Shown here piece by piece: positions 27,875 to 36,582 of a stretch of DNA of 64,000 bases. The first letter of the stretch is position 1. The number at the start of each line of letters is the position of its first letter. The notes under the pieces are model-generated. The model was given only the letters and a program-made list of their open reading frames with translations. It ran no database searches and was not told the origin of the DNA. The stretch spans positions 868,001 to 932,000 of the forward strand of contig NZ_CP115300.1 in assembly GCF_027625935.1 (NCBI RefSeq), written 5' to 3'. Source of the stretch: Streptomyces camelliae (lineage in GTDB: Bacteria; Actinomycetota; Actinomycetes; Streptomycetales; Streptomycetaceae). The position numbers were made by a program, and so were the translations under genes.

Positions 27875-27903
27875 TTGACATGACATTTGGACAGGGGTCA
27901 TCG
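27875..27903 (+). promoter_or_regulatory. Promoter of the inositol operon
   Basis: A perfect -35 TTGACA (27875-27880), 17 bases, and a weaker -10 TCATCG (27898-27903), about 110 bases before iolC. The only gene cluster downstream on this strand is iol. Confidence 0.6.
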
Positions 27904-27912
27904 TACTCGCAC

Positions 27913-27934
27913 TAGAGCGCGCTAGTAGAGCGCG
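27913..27934. promoter_or_regulatory. Repeated operator-like motif at the iol transcription start
   Basis: TAGAGCGCG occurs at 27913-27921 and again at 27926-27934; the first copy includes the palindrome AGCGCGCT with a central CG, typical of LacI-family sites. The pair lies over the expected start of the iol transcript. Confidence 0.55.
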
Positions 27935-28014
27935 ACAGGCTCTCTGACCGGGCCTCTCTGGACCGTTCTGTTGCCACCCCCGGACTCAAGCAGCCGGAGC
28001 GAAGGGAAACCAGC

Positions 28015-29013
28015 GTGATGCCGTTCGAAGTGCTGACCATCGGCCGTGTGGGAGTGGATGTGTATCCGCTCCAGACCGGCGTCGGGCTGGCGGAGGTCAC
28101 GTCGTTCGGCAAGTACCTCGGCGGCTCCCCCACGAACGTCGCGGTGGCCGCCGCCCGCTACGGACACTCCGCGGCCGTGATCACCAAAACGGGCCGGGAC
28201 CCGTTCGGCGACTTCGTCCGCACCGCCCTGGACGGCTACGGCGTGGACGGCCGCTACGTCGGTGTCTCGGACATCGCGCCGACCCCGGTGACGTTCTGCG
28301 AGATCTTCCCGCCGGACGACTTCCCGCTGTACTTCTACCGCCTGCCCAAGGCCCCCGACCTGGACATCCGACCGGCGGAACTGGACCTGGACGCGGTGCG
28401 CGAGGCGGCCGTGTTCTGGGTGACCGGGACCGGGCTGAGCGAGGAACCGAGCCGCTCGGCCACCCTGGCCGCGCTGGCGCACCGGGCCAAGGCCGGGATC
28501 ACGGTCTTCGACCTGGACTGGCGGCCGATGTTCTGGCCCTCGGAGGTCAGCGGCTACCGCCTGGGACCGGCCGAGGCGCGCACGTACTACGCCGAGGCGC
28601 TGCGGAACACCACGGTCGCGGTCGGCAATCTCGACGAGTGCGAGGTCGCCACCGGCGTGCGCGAGCCGTACGCCGCCGCCGAGGCGCTGCTCGCGGCCGG
28701 GGTGGAACTGGCCGTGGTCAAGCAGGGCCCGAAGGGCGTGCTCGCCATGGACCGCAGCGGTGCGGCCGTGGAGGTACCGCCGATTCCGGTGGACGTCGTC
28801 AACGGGCTCGGCGCGGGTGACGCCTTCGGCGGGGCCCTGTGCCATGGGCTGCTGTCCGGCTGGGACACCGAACGCGCGATCGCCTTCGCCAACGCGGCCG
28901 GCGCCATCGTCGCGGGCCGGCCGGCCTGCTCCGAGGCGATGCCGACCGAGGCCGAGGTCGAGGACAAGCTCCGCGAGGCCGCCCTCGCCACCACCATCGA
29001 ACGAAAGGCGTGA
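28015..29013 (+). CDS. iolC: 5-dehydro-2-deoxygluconokinase (IolC)
   Basis: 332 residues from GTG 28015 (GGGAA six bases upstream; ATG 28018 is equally possible). PfkB-family sugar kinase: SFGKYLGGSPTNVAVAAARY near the N-terminus binds substrate, and VVNGLGAGDAFGGALCHGLL near residue 265 holds the catalytic Asp and anion hole. It phosphorylates 2-deoxy-5-keto-D-gluconate, the fifth step of myo-inositol breakdown. The next gene begins four bases after its stop codon and the order iolC-aldolase-iolB-iolD-iolA resembles the C. glutamicum cluster. Confidence 0.94.
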   Translation: MMPFEVLTIGRVGVDVYPLQTGVGLAEVTSFGKYLGGSPTNVAVAAARYGHSAAVITKTGRDPFGDFVRTALDGYGVDGRYVGVSDIAPTPVTFCEIFPPDDFPLYFYRLPKAPDLDIRPAELDLDAVREAAVFWVTGTGLSEEPSRSATLAALAHRAKAGITVFDLDWRPMFWPSEVSGYRLGPAEARTYYAEALRNTTVAVGNLDECEVATGVREPYAAAEALLAAGVELAVVKQGPKGVLAMDRSGAAVEVPPIPVDVVNGLGAGDAFGGALCHGLLSGWDTERAIAFANAAGAIVAGRPACSEAMPTEAEVEDKLREAALATTIERKA

Positions 29014-29017
29014 CGAC

Positions 29018-29890
29018 GTGCTGTCCGACAAGGTGAGCCGGATCGTGCAGGCCCGCGTCAAGGACCCCGGCGCGATCGCGGCGGCCGCCGCCCGCCGGGT
29101 GAAGGCGACCTCGCCGCTCGGCGAGCACGGCAAGACGATGATCATCGCCGCCGACCACCCCGCCCGAGGCGCCAACGCCGTCGGCGGCGATCCGACGGCC
29201 ATGGCCGACCGCGCCGAACTCCTCGACCGGCTGTGCATCGCCCTGGAACGCCCGGGTGTCACCGGCGTCCTGGGCACCGCCGACATTCTCGAAGACCTGC
29301 TCCTGCTCGGCGTCCTGGACGGCAAGAGCGTCTTCGGTTCCATGAACCGGGGCGGTCTGGCGGGCTCGGTCTTCGAGATCGACGACCGGTTCACCGGCTA
29401 CGACGCCGAGACCATCGCCGCGATGGGCTTCGACGGTGGCAAGACCCTCACCCGTATCGCGCTGGGCGACCCGGCGACCCCGTCGGTGCTGGAGAACACC
29501 GCCCACGCGGTCAACGAACTGAATGACCGCCGGCTCATCGCGATGGTCGAGCCGTTCGTCTCGGAATGGCAGGACGGCAGGATCCGCAACGACCTCTCCA
29601 CCGAGGCCGTCATCAAGTCCGTCACGATCGCCTCGGGGCTCGGCCGCCGTACCGCCTACACCTGGCTGAAGCTCCCGGTCGTCCCCGGCATGGAGCGCGT
29701 CCTGGCCGCCTCCACGCTGCCGGCGGTGCTGCTGGGCGGCGAGGTCACCGACCCCGAGGCCGCCTTCGCCTCCTGGGGCAAGGCGCTGAAGCTGCCCACC
29801 GCGCAGGGCCTGGTCGTGGGCCGCTCCCTGCTCTACCCCGCCGGCGGCGACGTCGCCGGCGCCGTCGACAAGGCGGTGAGCCTGCTGTGA
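29018..29890 (+). CDS. Cgl0158-family (beta/alpha)8-barrel aldolase of inositol catabolism
   Basis: 290 residues from GTG 29018 (AAAGG upstream). The barrel is related to class I deoxyribose-phosphate/fructose-bisphosphate-type aldolases: TMIIAADHPARGANAVGGDP, GMNRGG-like SVFGSMNRGGLAGSVFEIDD, KTLTRIALGDPATPSVLENT, AMVEPFVSEW and TAYTWLKLPVVPGMERVLAA with the likely Schiff-base Lys. Proteins of this family sit after iolC in actinobacteria and probably split 2-deoxy-5-keto-gluconate 6-phosphate into dihydroxyacetone phosphate and malonate semialdehyde, replacing IolJ. Its stop overlaps the iolB start (GTGA). Confidence 0.88.
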   Translation: MLSDKVSRIVQARVKDPGAIAAAAARRVKATSPLGEHGKTMIIAADHPARGANAVGGDPTAMADRAELLDRLCIALERPGVTGVLGTADILEDLLLLGVLDGKSVFGSMNRGGLAGSVFEIDDRFTGYDAETIAAMGFDGGKTLTRIALGDPATPSVLENTAHAVNELNDRRLIAMVEPFVSEWQDGRIRNDLSTEAVIKSVTIASGLGRRTAYTWLKLPVVPGMERVLAASTLPAVLLGGEVTDPEAAFASWGKALKLPTAQGLVVGRSLLYPAGGDVAGAVDKAVSLL

Positions 29891-30762
29891 CCACCGACAG
29901 CGCGTACGTCATCCCGGGCGGGACGTCGGGCGAGGACCCGTACGACCTCGTCGTCACGCCCGAGTCGGCGGGCTGGGGATACTCCGGCCTCAGGATCCTG
30001 ACCCTGGAGCCGGGCGCGGTGCACACCCTGTCCAGCGGGGACTCCGAGTTCCTCGTGCTGCCCCTGACGGGCGGCTGCACCGTCGCCGTCGAGGGGCAGG
30101 TCTTCGAACTCACCGGCCGGGCCGGCGTGTTCAGCTCGGCCACCGACTTCGCATACGTTCCGCGCGCGTCGCAGGCCATGATCAGCAGCGCCTCCGGCGG
30201 GAGGTTCGCACTGCCCTCCGCCCGTACCGAGCGAGGTGGCCTCCCCGCTCGGTACGGGCGCAAGGAAGACGTGCCGGTGGAGCTGCGGGGCGCGGATGCC
30301 TGCTCGCGGCAGGTGAACAACTACTGCCTGCCCGGGACCTTCGACGCCGAGCAGCTGCTGGTGTGCGAGGTCCTCACGCCGGGTGGCAACTGGTCGTCGT
30401 ACCCGCCGCACAAGCACGACGAGGCGCGTCCGGGCCAGGAGTCGGAGCTGGAGGAGATCTACTACTTCGAGGTCTCCGGCGGCGAGAACGGCTTCGGCTA
30501 CCAGCGCGTCTACGGCACCCCCGAGCGGCCGATCGACGTCCTGGCCGAGGTCCGCTCCGGCGACACGGTGCTGATCCCGCACGGCTGGCACGGCCCGTCC
30601 ATCGCCGCGCCCGGCTACGACCTGTACTACCTCAACGTCATGGCAGGCCCCGGTCAGGACCGTGCCTGGCTGATCTGCGACGACCCCGCCCACGGCTGGG
30701 TCCGCTCCACCTGGGACACCCAGGACGTGGACGACCGGCTGCCCTTCGGAGCGAACCGATGA
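29887..30762 (+). CDS. iolB: 5-deoxy-glucuronate isomerase (IolB)
   Basis: 291 residues from GTG 29887, overlapping the preceding stop by four bases. A double cupin: EFLVLPLTGGCTVAVEGQVF in the first half and SSYPPHKHDEARPGQESELE, YYFEVSGGENGFGYQRVYG, IPHGWHGPSIAAPGYDLYYL in the second, where the H-x-H, E and H residues coordinate the metal. It isomerises 5-deoxy-D-glucuronate to 2-deoxy-5-keto-D-gluconate. Its own stop overlaps the iolD start (ATGA), so translation is coupled along the chain. Confidence 0.95.
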   Translation: MTTDSAYVIPGGTSGEDPYDLVVTPESAGWGYSGLRILTLEPGAVHTLSSGDSEFLVLPLTGGCTVAVEGQVFELTGRAGVFSSATDFAYVPRASQAMISSASGGRFALPSARTERGGLPARYGRKEDVPVELRGADACSRQVNNYCLPGTFDAEQLLVCEVLTPGGNWSSYPPHKHDEARPGQESELEEIYYFEVSGGENGFGYQRVYGTPERPIDVLAEVRSGDTVLIPHGWHGPSIAAPGYDLYYLNVMAGPGQDRAWLICDDPAHGWVRSTWDTQDVDDRLPFGANR

Positions 30763-32636
30763 ACACCGTACGACTCACCACCGCCCAGGCCCTCGTCCGC
30801 TTCCTCGCCAGCCAGTACAGCGAACGCGACGGTCAGGAACAGCGCCTGATCCCCGGCGTGTGGGGCATCTTCGGCCATGGCAACGTCGCCGGCCTCGGCC
30901 AGGCCCTCCTCCAGGCCGCGACCACGGGCGAGGCCGACCTGCCGTACTACCTCGCCCGCAACGAACAGGGCATGGTCCACGCCTCCGTCGCCTACGCCAA
31001 GATGCGCGACCGGCTCGCCACCTTCGCCTGCACCGCCTCCACCGGCCCCGGTTCCACCAACATGATCACCGGTGCGGCCCTGGCCATCACCAACCGCATC
31101 CCGGTCCTGCTGCTCCCCAGCGACATGTTCGCCACGCGCGTGGCCGAGCCCGTCCTCCAGCAGCTGGAGGGCTCCCGGGGCGGCGATGTCACGGTCAACG
31201 ACGCCTTCCGCGCCGTGTCCAAGTACTTCGACCGCATCTCCCGCCCCGAACAGCTGATCCCGGCCGCACTGGCGGCCATGCGGGTGCTCACCGACCCGGT
31301 CGAGACCGGCGCCGTCACGCTCGCGCTGCCGCAGGACGTGCAGGCCGAGGCGTACGACTGGCCGGCCGACTTCTTCCGGCGCCGGGTCTGGCACATCGGC
31401 CGCCCGGTGCCGGAACCCAGCGCCGTCGAGCGCGCCGCCCGCCTGCTGCGAGCCGCGAAGAAACCGCTGATCGTGGCCGGCGGCGGCACCGTCTACTCCG
31501 GCGCCGAGACCGAACTGCGCGCCTTCGCCGAGGCCACCGGCATCCCGGTCGCCGACACCCACGCCGGCAAGGGCGCGGTCCCCTGGGACCACCCCTGCGC
31601 CGTCGGCGGCATCGGCTCCACCGGCGCCCACGCCGCCAACGAACTCGCCAAGGACGCCGATGTGGTGCTCGGCATCGGTACCCGGTACTCCGACTTCACC
31701 ACCGCCAGCCACACCGTCTTCGGCAACCCCGATGTCACCTTCGTCAACCTCAACGTCGCCCGCCTCGACGCCGTCAAGCACTCCGCCGAACCGCTCATCG
31801 CCGACGCCCGCCTCGGCATCCAGGCCCTCGCCGGAGCCCTGGCCGACTGGGAGGTGGAGCAGGAGTACCGCGACCGGACGCGGCAACTCATCGCTCGCAC
31901 ACGGGAGATCGAGGAGCAGTGCTTCACCGTCGGGCACGGTCCGCGGCCGGCCCAGACGGAGATCCTCGGTGCGCTGAACGACGTCCTGGACGACCGGGCC
32001 GTGGTCATCAACGCGGCCGGCTCGATGCCCGGCGACCTCCAGCAGCTGTGGCGGGCCCGGGACCCGAAGGCCTATCACGTCGAGTACGCCTACTCCTGCA
32101 TGGGCTACGAGGTCGCCGCCGGCGTCGGCGCCAAGATGGCCGACCCGACGCGTGAGGTCGTCGTCCTGGTCGGTGACGGCTCGTATCTGATGATGGCTCA
32201 GGAGATCGTCACCATGGTCTCCGAGGGCCTGAAGGTCATCGTGGTCCTCGTGCAGAACCACGGCTTCGCCTCCATCGGCGCTCTGTCGGAGTCCCTCGGC
32301 TCGCAGCGGTTCGGCACCAAGTACCGCTTCCGCAACGGCCGTTCGGGCCTCCTCGACGGCGACGTCCTGCCCGTCGACCTCGCCGCGAACGCCTCCTCCC
32401 TGGGCGCGGACGTGCTCCACGCCACCACCGTCGCGGAGTTCCGCTCGGCGATGGAGAAGGCCAAGGCCGCCGACCGCACCACCGTCGTCCATGTCGAGAC
32501 CGACCTCTACGGCCCCAACCCGCCCGCACACGGCTGGTGGGACGTACCCGTCAGCCAGGCCTCCACCCTCGACTCCACCCGGGAGGCGTACGAGACGTAC
32601 GCCGACCGCAAGCTCGCCCAGCGGCACTACCTCTAA
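30759..32636 (+). CDS. iolD: 3D-(3,5/4)-trihydroxycyclohexane-1,2-dione hydrolase (IolD)
   Basis: 625 residues from ATG 30759. ThDP-dependent enzyme: pyrimidine-binding domain with NEQGMVHASVAYAKMRDRLA (catalytic Glu), a central domain (KKPLIVAGGGTVYSGAETEL), and the diphosphate-binding domain VVLVGDGSYLMMAQEIVTMV followed by LVQNHGFASIGALSES, the GDG-x(n)-N motif. It opens the cyclohexanedione ring to 5-deoxy-glucuronate. It is co-translated with iolB and 13 bases from iolA. Length is normal for the family. Confidence 0.96.
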   Translation: MNTVRLTTAQALVRFLASQYSERDGQEQRLIPGVWGIFGHGNVAGLGQALLQAATTGEADLPYYLARNEQGMVHASVAYAKMRDRLATFACTASTGPGSTNMITGAALAITNRIPVLLLPSDMFATRVAEPVLQQLEGSRGGDVTVNDAFRAVSKYFDRISRPEQLIPAALAAMRVLTDPVETGAVTLALPQDVQAEAYDWPADFFRRRVWHIGRPVPEPSAVERAARLLRAAKKPLIVAGGGTVYSGAETELRAFAEATGIPVADTHAGKGAVPWDHPCAVGGIGSTGAHAANELAKDADVVLGIGTRYSDFTTASHTVFGNPDVTFVNLNVARLDAVKHSAEPLIADARLGIQALAGALADWEVEQEYRDRTRQLIARTREIEEQCFTVGHGPRPAQTEILGALNDVLDDRAVVINAAGSMPGDLQQLWRARDPKAYHVEYAYSCMGYEVAAGVGAKMADPTREVVVLVGDGSYLMMAQEIVTMVSEGLKVIVVLVQNHGFASIGALSESLGSQRFGTKYRFRNGRSGLLDGDVLPVDLAANASSLGADVLHATTVAEFRSAMEKAKAADRTTVVHVETDLYGPNPPAHGWWDVPVSQASTLDSTREAYETYADRKLAQRHYL

Positions 32637-32649
32637 GGACACCTCTCCC

Positions 32650-34140
32650 GTGCACACCATCCCTCACTGGATCAACGGCAAGGCCGTGGCCGGCACCGAC
32701 ACCCAGGCCGTGTTCAACCCGGCCACCGGCGCCGAACAGGCCCAGGTCGTCCTCGGCGGCACCAACGAGATCGACACCGCCGTCACCGCCGCCGCCAAGG
32801 CCTTCGAGACCTGGTCGGAGTCGTCTCTGACCCAGCGCACCCAGATCCTGTTCACCTTCCGCCAGCTCCTCGTCGAGCACGAGGAAGAGCTGGGCCGGAT
32901 CATCTCCGCCGAGCACGGCAAGACCGTCGACGACGCCCGCGGCGAGATCGTGCGCGGCCGGGAGGTCGTGGAGTTCGCCTGCGGCCTCGGCGACGTCCTC
33001 AAGGGCAGCTTCTCCGACCAGGTCTCCCGCGGCATCGACGTCCACAACTTCCGCCAGCCCCTCGGCGTCGTCGCCGGCATCACCCCCTTCAACTTCCCCG
33101 CCATGGTCCCCCTGTGGATGCACCCCATCGCCATCGCCACCGGCAACACCTTCATCCTCAAGCCCAGTGAGCGCGACCCCTCCGCCGCGAACTTCGTCGC
33201 CGACCTCTACCAGAAGGCCGGCCTGCCCGACGGCGTCTTCAACGTCGTCCACGGCGGCAAGCCCACGGTCGACGCCATCCTCACCCACCCCGGCATCCAG
33301 GCCGTCTCCTTCGTCGGCTCCACCCCGATCGCGAAGTACGTCCACGAGCAGGCCACCGCGCACGGCAAGCGCGTCCAGGCCCTCGGCGGCGCCAAGAACC
33401 ACGCCGTCGTCCTCCCCGACGCCGACCTCGAATTCGCCGCCAACCACATCACCGCCGGCGCCTATGGCTCCGCCGGCGAACGCTGCATGGCCCTCTCCGT
33501 CGCCATCGCCGTCGGCACGGCCGCCGACGGACTGGTGACGGTGCTGGAACGCAAGGCCCGCGAGGTCAAGGTCGGCCCCGGCGACCAGCCCGGCACCGAA
33601 ATGGGCCCCCTGGTCACCAAGGCCGCCCAGGAACGCGTCGACAACGCGGTCGGCGTGGCCGCCCAGCAGGGCGCCACGGTCGTCGTCGACGGACGCGGAC
33701 TGAAGATCGACGGCCACGAGAACGGCTTCTTCACCGGCCCCTCCCTCCTCGACCACGTCACCACCCAGATGCAGGCCTACCAGGAGGAACTGTTCGGCCC
33801 GGTCCTCGCCATCGTCCGCGTCGACACCCTCGACCAGGCCATCGACGTCATCAACGCCAACCCCTACGGCAACGGCACCGCCCTGTTCACCGCCTCCGGC
33901 GAAGCCGCACGCCGATTCCAGCGAAACGTCAAGGTCGGCATGATCGGCATCAACGTCCCCGTCCCCGTCCCGATGTCGTACTACTCCTTCGGCGGCTGGA
34001 AGGACTCCCTCATCGGCGACTCCCCCATCCACGGCCCCGAAGGCATCCGCTTCTACACCCGCCCCAAGGTCGTCACCACCCGCTGGCCCCAGACCGAACA
34101 GCACACCACCGCGGGCTTCAACTTCCCCACCTCCAGCTGA
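32650..34140 (+). CDS. mmsA: CoA-acylating methylmalonate/malonate-semialdehyde dehydrogenase (IolA/MmsA)
   Basis: 496 residues from GTG 32650 with AAGGA nine bases upstream. Aldehyde dehydrogenase superfamily: GVVAGITPFNFPAMVPLWMH, AVSFVGSTPIAKYVHEQATA (NAD loop), QALGGAKNHAVVLPDADLEF and the catalytic Cys in YGSAGERCMALSVAIAV, the MmsA-type context. C-terminal VPVPMSYYSFGGWKDSLIGD also marks the CoA-dependent branch. It turns malonic semialdehyde into acetyl-CoA and CO2, ending the inositol pathway, and can serve valine catabolism too. Confidence 0.95.
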   Translation: MHTIPHWINGKAVAGTDTQAVFNPATGAEQAQVVLGGTNEIDTAVTAAAKAFETWSESSLTQRTQILFTFRQLLVEHEEELGRIISAEHGKTVDDARGEIVRGREVVEFACGLGDVLKGSFSDQVSRGIDVHNFRQPLGVVAGITPFNFPAMVPLWMHPIAIATGNTFILKPSERDPSAANFVADLYQKAGLPDGVFNVVHGGKPTVDAILTHPGIQAVSFVGSTPIAKYVHEQATAHGKRVQALGGAKNHAVVLPDADLEFAANHITAGAYGSAGERCMALSVAIAVGTAADGLVTVLERKAREVKVGPGDQPGTEMGPLVTKAAQERVDNAVGVAAQQGATVVVDGRGLKIDGHENGFFTGPSLLDHVTTQMQAYQEELFGPVLAIVRVDTLDQAIDVINANPYGNGTALFTASGEAARRFQRNVKVGMIGINVPVPVPMSYYSFGGWKDSLIGDSPIHGPEGIRFYTRPKVVTTRWPQTEQHTTAGFNFPTSS

Positions 34141-34183
34141 GTCTCCTCCCCCCTGCCCTCTCCTCCTCCCCTAAGGACACGCC

Positions 34184-35131
34184 ATGGCAACGGCGCCATC
34201 CCCGCTCCGCACCGTCGCGGGCAACCTCTGCCTGGGCTCCGCTCCCGACTCCTGGGGCATCTGGTTCCCCGAGGACGAGCACCAGGTGTCGTACACCCGG
34301 TTCCTGGACGAGCTGGCCACGGCCGGCTACCAGTGGCTCGAACTCGGCCCGTACGGCTACCTCCCCACCGACCCGCAGCGCCTCAAGGAGGAGCTGGCGG
34401 CTCGGGGGCTGCAGGTCTCCGGCGGCACCGCGTTCGGCGCGCTGCACCGGCCGGAGGCATGGGGCGAGATGCTCGCACATGTCCGTGAGGTCGCGACGCT
34501 GACGGCGGCCGCGGGCGCCCACCACCTGGTCCTCATCCCGCCGATGTACCGGGACGAGAAGACCGGCGCGTTCACCGAGTCGCCCGAGCTGACCGCCGAG
34601 CAGTGGGCCGGGTTCGGCAAGGCCGCGGACCGGCTGGGCAAGCTGCTGCTGGACGAGTACGACGTGCGGCTCGTCATTCACCCGCACGCCGACAGCCACA
34701 TCCAGACCCAGCCGGAGATCGAGCGGCTGCTGAACGAGTCCGACAGCCGGTACACGAACCTCTGCCTGGACACCGGGCACGTCGCCTACGGCGGCGGCGA
34801 CAACGTCGATCTGATCCGCCGGTTCGGCGAGCGGGTCGGGTACGTCCACATCAAGCAGATGGACCCGGAGGTGCTCGCGCAGGTCGCGGCCGAGAACCTG
34901 GGATTCGGCGAGGCCGTGAAGCGGGGCGTGTGCGTGTCGCCGCCGGCGGGCGTGCCCAACCCGGCCGATGTCGTGGCGGAACTCGCCAAGCTGGACGCCG
35001 AGTTGTTCGTGATCGTCGAGCAGGACCTGTACCCGTGCGCTCCCGAGGTGCCGCTGCCCATCGCCGTCAGCACCCGTGAGCACCTGGCCGGCTGCGGCCT
35101 GACCGGAACTCGACGCCCGACCAGCAAGTAG
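34184..35131 (+). CDS. iolE: myo-inosose-2 dehydratase-like TIM-barrel protein (IolE)
   Basis: 315 residues from ATG 34184 (AAGGA 9-10 bases upstream). AP-endonuclease-2-type TIM barrel: NLCLGSAPDSWGIWFPEDEH, YQWLELGPYGYLPTDP, LVIHPHADSHIQTQPEIERL, NLCLDTGHVAYGGGDNVDLI and YVHIKQMDP, where the Asp/His/Glu set coordinates metal. IolE removes water from scyllo-inosose. The family also contains isomerases, but the operon position between iolA and the inositol transporter supports IolE. Confidence 0.9.
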   Translation: MATAPSPLRTVAGNLCLGSAPDSWGIWFPEDEHQVSYTRFLDELATAGYQWLELGPYGYLPTDPQRLKEELAARGLQVSGGTAFGALHRPEAWGEMLAHVREVATLTAAAGAHHLVLIPPMYRDEKTGAFTESPELTAEQWAGFGKAADRLGKLLLDEYDVRLVIHPHADSHIQTQPEIERLLNESDSRYTNLCLDTGHVAYGGGDNVDLIRRFGERVGYVHIKQMDPEVLAQVAAENLGFGEAVKRGVCVSPPAGVPNPADVVAELAKLDAELFVIVEQDLYPCAPEVPLPIAVSTREHLAGCGLTGTRRPTSK

Positions 35132-35140
35132 GAGGCGGCC

Positions 35141-36562
35141 ATGGACGTCAGGGACGACGCGATTCAGGCCCCCGCTCCCGTGGCCGACGCCCCGCCCGCC
35201 GTCGCCCGGCGGCTGCGGCTGATCACGGTCATCGCCACCTTCGGCGGGCTGCTGTTCGGCTATGACACCGGTGTCATCAACGGTGCCCTGCCCTATATGA
35301 GCAAGGATCTCGGACTGACCGCGGTCACCGAGGGCATGGTCACCAGCTCGCTGCTGCTGGGCGCGGCACTCGGCGCGGTCGCCGGCGGCCGGATGTCGGA
35401 CGCGCGCGGCAGGCGCCGTACGATCCTCGCCCTCGCGGTGCTGTTCTTCGTCGGCGCGCTCGGCGCCACGCTCGCCCCGACCACCGCGGTCATGATCGTG
35501 GCCCGCTTCGTGCTGGGTCTCGCGGTCGGCGGTGCGTCGGTGACCGTGCCGGTGTACCTCGCGGAGATCTCCCCGGCCGAGCGGCGCGGAGCGCTGGTGA
35601 CCCGTAATGAACTGATGATCGTCAGCGGGCAGTTGCTGGCGTTCACGTCCAATGCGATCATCGCGAACGTCGGGAGCGAGTCGGGTGGCATCTGGCGCTG
35701 GATGCTGGTCATCGCCACCGTCCCGGCGGTCGTGCTCTGGTTCGGCATGCTGGTGATGCCGGAGAGTCCGCGCTGGCTGGCGTCCAGGACCCGGTTCGGC
35801 GAAGCCCTGGAGGTCCTCAAGCAGGTGCGGTCCGCGCAGCGGGCCGAGGCCGAGCTCGCCGAGGTGTCCGCGCTCGCCGTGAAGGAGGAGCAGGAGAAGC
35901 TCGGCGGCTGGCGGGACATGAAGTCCACGCCGTGGGTGCGCAAGCTGATGTTCATCGGCTTCGGCATCGCGATCGTGCAGCAGATCACCGGTGTCAACAC
36001 GATCATGTACTACGGCACCCAGATCCTGACCGACGCCGGCTTCGCCGCCGACAGCGCGCTCACCGCGAACATCGCCAACGGTGTGATCTCGGTGCTGGCG
36101 ACCTTCGTCGGCATATGGCTGCTGGGCCGGGTCAACCGGCGTCCGATGCTGATGACCGGTCAGCTCGGTACGACCGCCGCGCTGTTGCTGATCGGCGTGT
36201 TCTCGCTGGTGCTGCCGTCCGGTGACGGCCGCGCGTACGCGGTCCTCGCCATGACCGTCACCTTCCTGGCCTTCCAGCAGGGTGCGATCTCGCCGGTGAC
36301 CTGGCTGATGCTGTCGGAGATCTTCCCGATGCGGATGCGCGGTTTCGGCATGGGCGTCGCTGCCGTGGTGCTGTGGCTGACCAACTTCGTGATCGGACTG
36401 GTCTTCCCGTCGCTGGTCTCCGGTATCGGGATCTCCAACACCTTCTTCCTGTTCGTCGTGGCGGGTGTCTTCTCGCTCACCTTCGTCAAGCTCTACGTGC
36501 CCGAGACCAAGGGCCGCACGCTGGAAACCCTCGAAGCCGAACTCCGGGCGCGCTTCTCCTGA
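35141..36562 (+). CDS. iolT: MFS sugar porter, probable myo-inositol importer (IolT type)
   Basis: 473 residues, 12 predicted membrane helices. Sugar-porter signatures: TFGGLLFGYDTGVINGALPY in helix 1, GGRMSDARGRRRTILA in the 2-3 loop, PVYLAEISPAERRGALVT after helix 4, PESPRWLASRTRFGEALEVL before the central loop, QQITGVNTIMYYGTQIL in helix 7 and the PETKGRTLETLE end. ATG 35141 follows AGGAGG by four bases and begins nine bases after iolE. Position inside the iol operon makes inositol the probable proton-coupled substrate. Confidence 0.93.
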   Translation: MDVRDDAIQAPAPVADAPPAVARRLRLITVIATFGGLLFGYDTGVINGALPYMSKDLGLTAVTEGMVTSSLLLGAALGAVAGGRMSDARGRRRTILALAVLFFVGALGATLAPTTAVMIVARFVLGLAVGGASVTVPVYLAEISPAERRGALVTRNELMIVSGQLLAFTSNAIIANVGSESGGIWRWMLVIATVPAVVLWFGMLVMPESPRWLASRTRFGEALEVLKQVRSAQRAEAELAEVSALAVKEEQEKLGGWRDMKSTPWVRKLMFIGFGIAIVQQITGVNTIMYYGTQILTDAGFAADSALTANIANGVISVLATFVGIWLLGRVNRRPMLMTGQLGTTAALLLIGVFSLVLPSGDGRAYAVLAMTVTFLAFQQGAISPVTWLMLSEIFPMRMRGFGMGVAAVVLWLTNFVIGLVFPSLVSGIGISNTFFLFVVAGVFSLTFVKLYVPETKGRTLETLEAELRARFS

Positions 36563-36582
36563 ACCTCTTGTAAGGACTGACC

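Noticed and set aside
28887..28930. GGCCGGCC-type motifs as origin or attachment sites
   Set aside because: Such short GC palindromes occur at random frequency in 72% GC coding DNA; no integrase or tRNA is near.
29745..32660. Long minus-strand frames across the inositol operon
   Set aside because: They are mirror frames of iolB, iolD and neighbours, with no family resemblance and no ribosome-binding sites.
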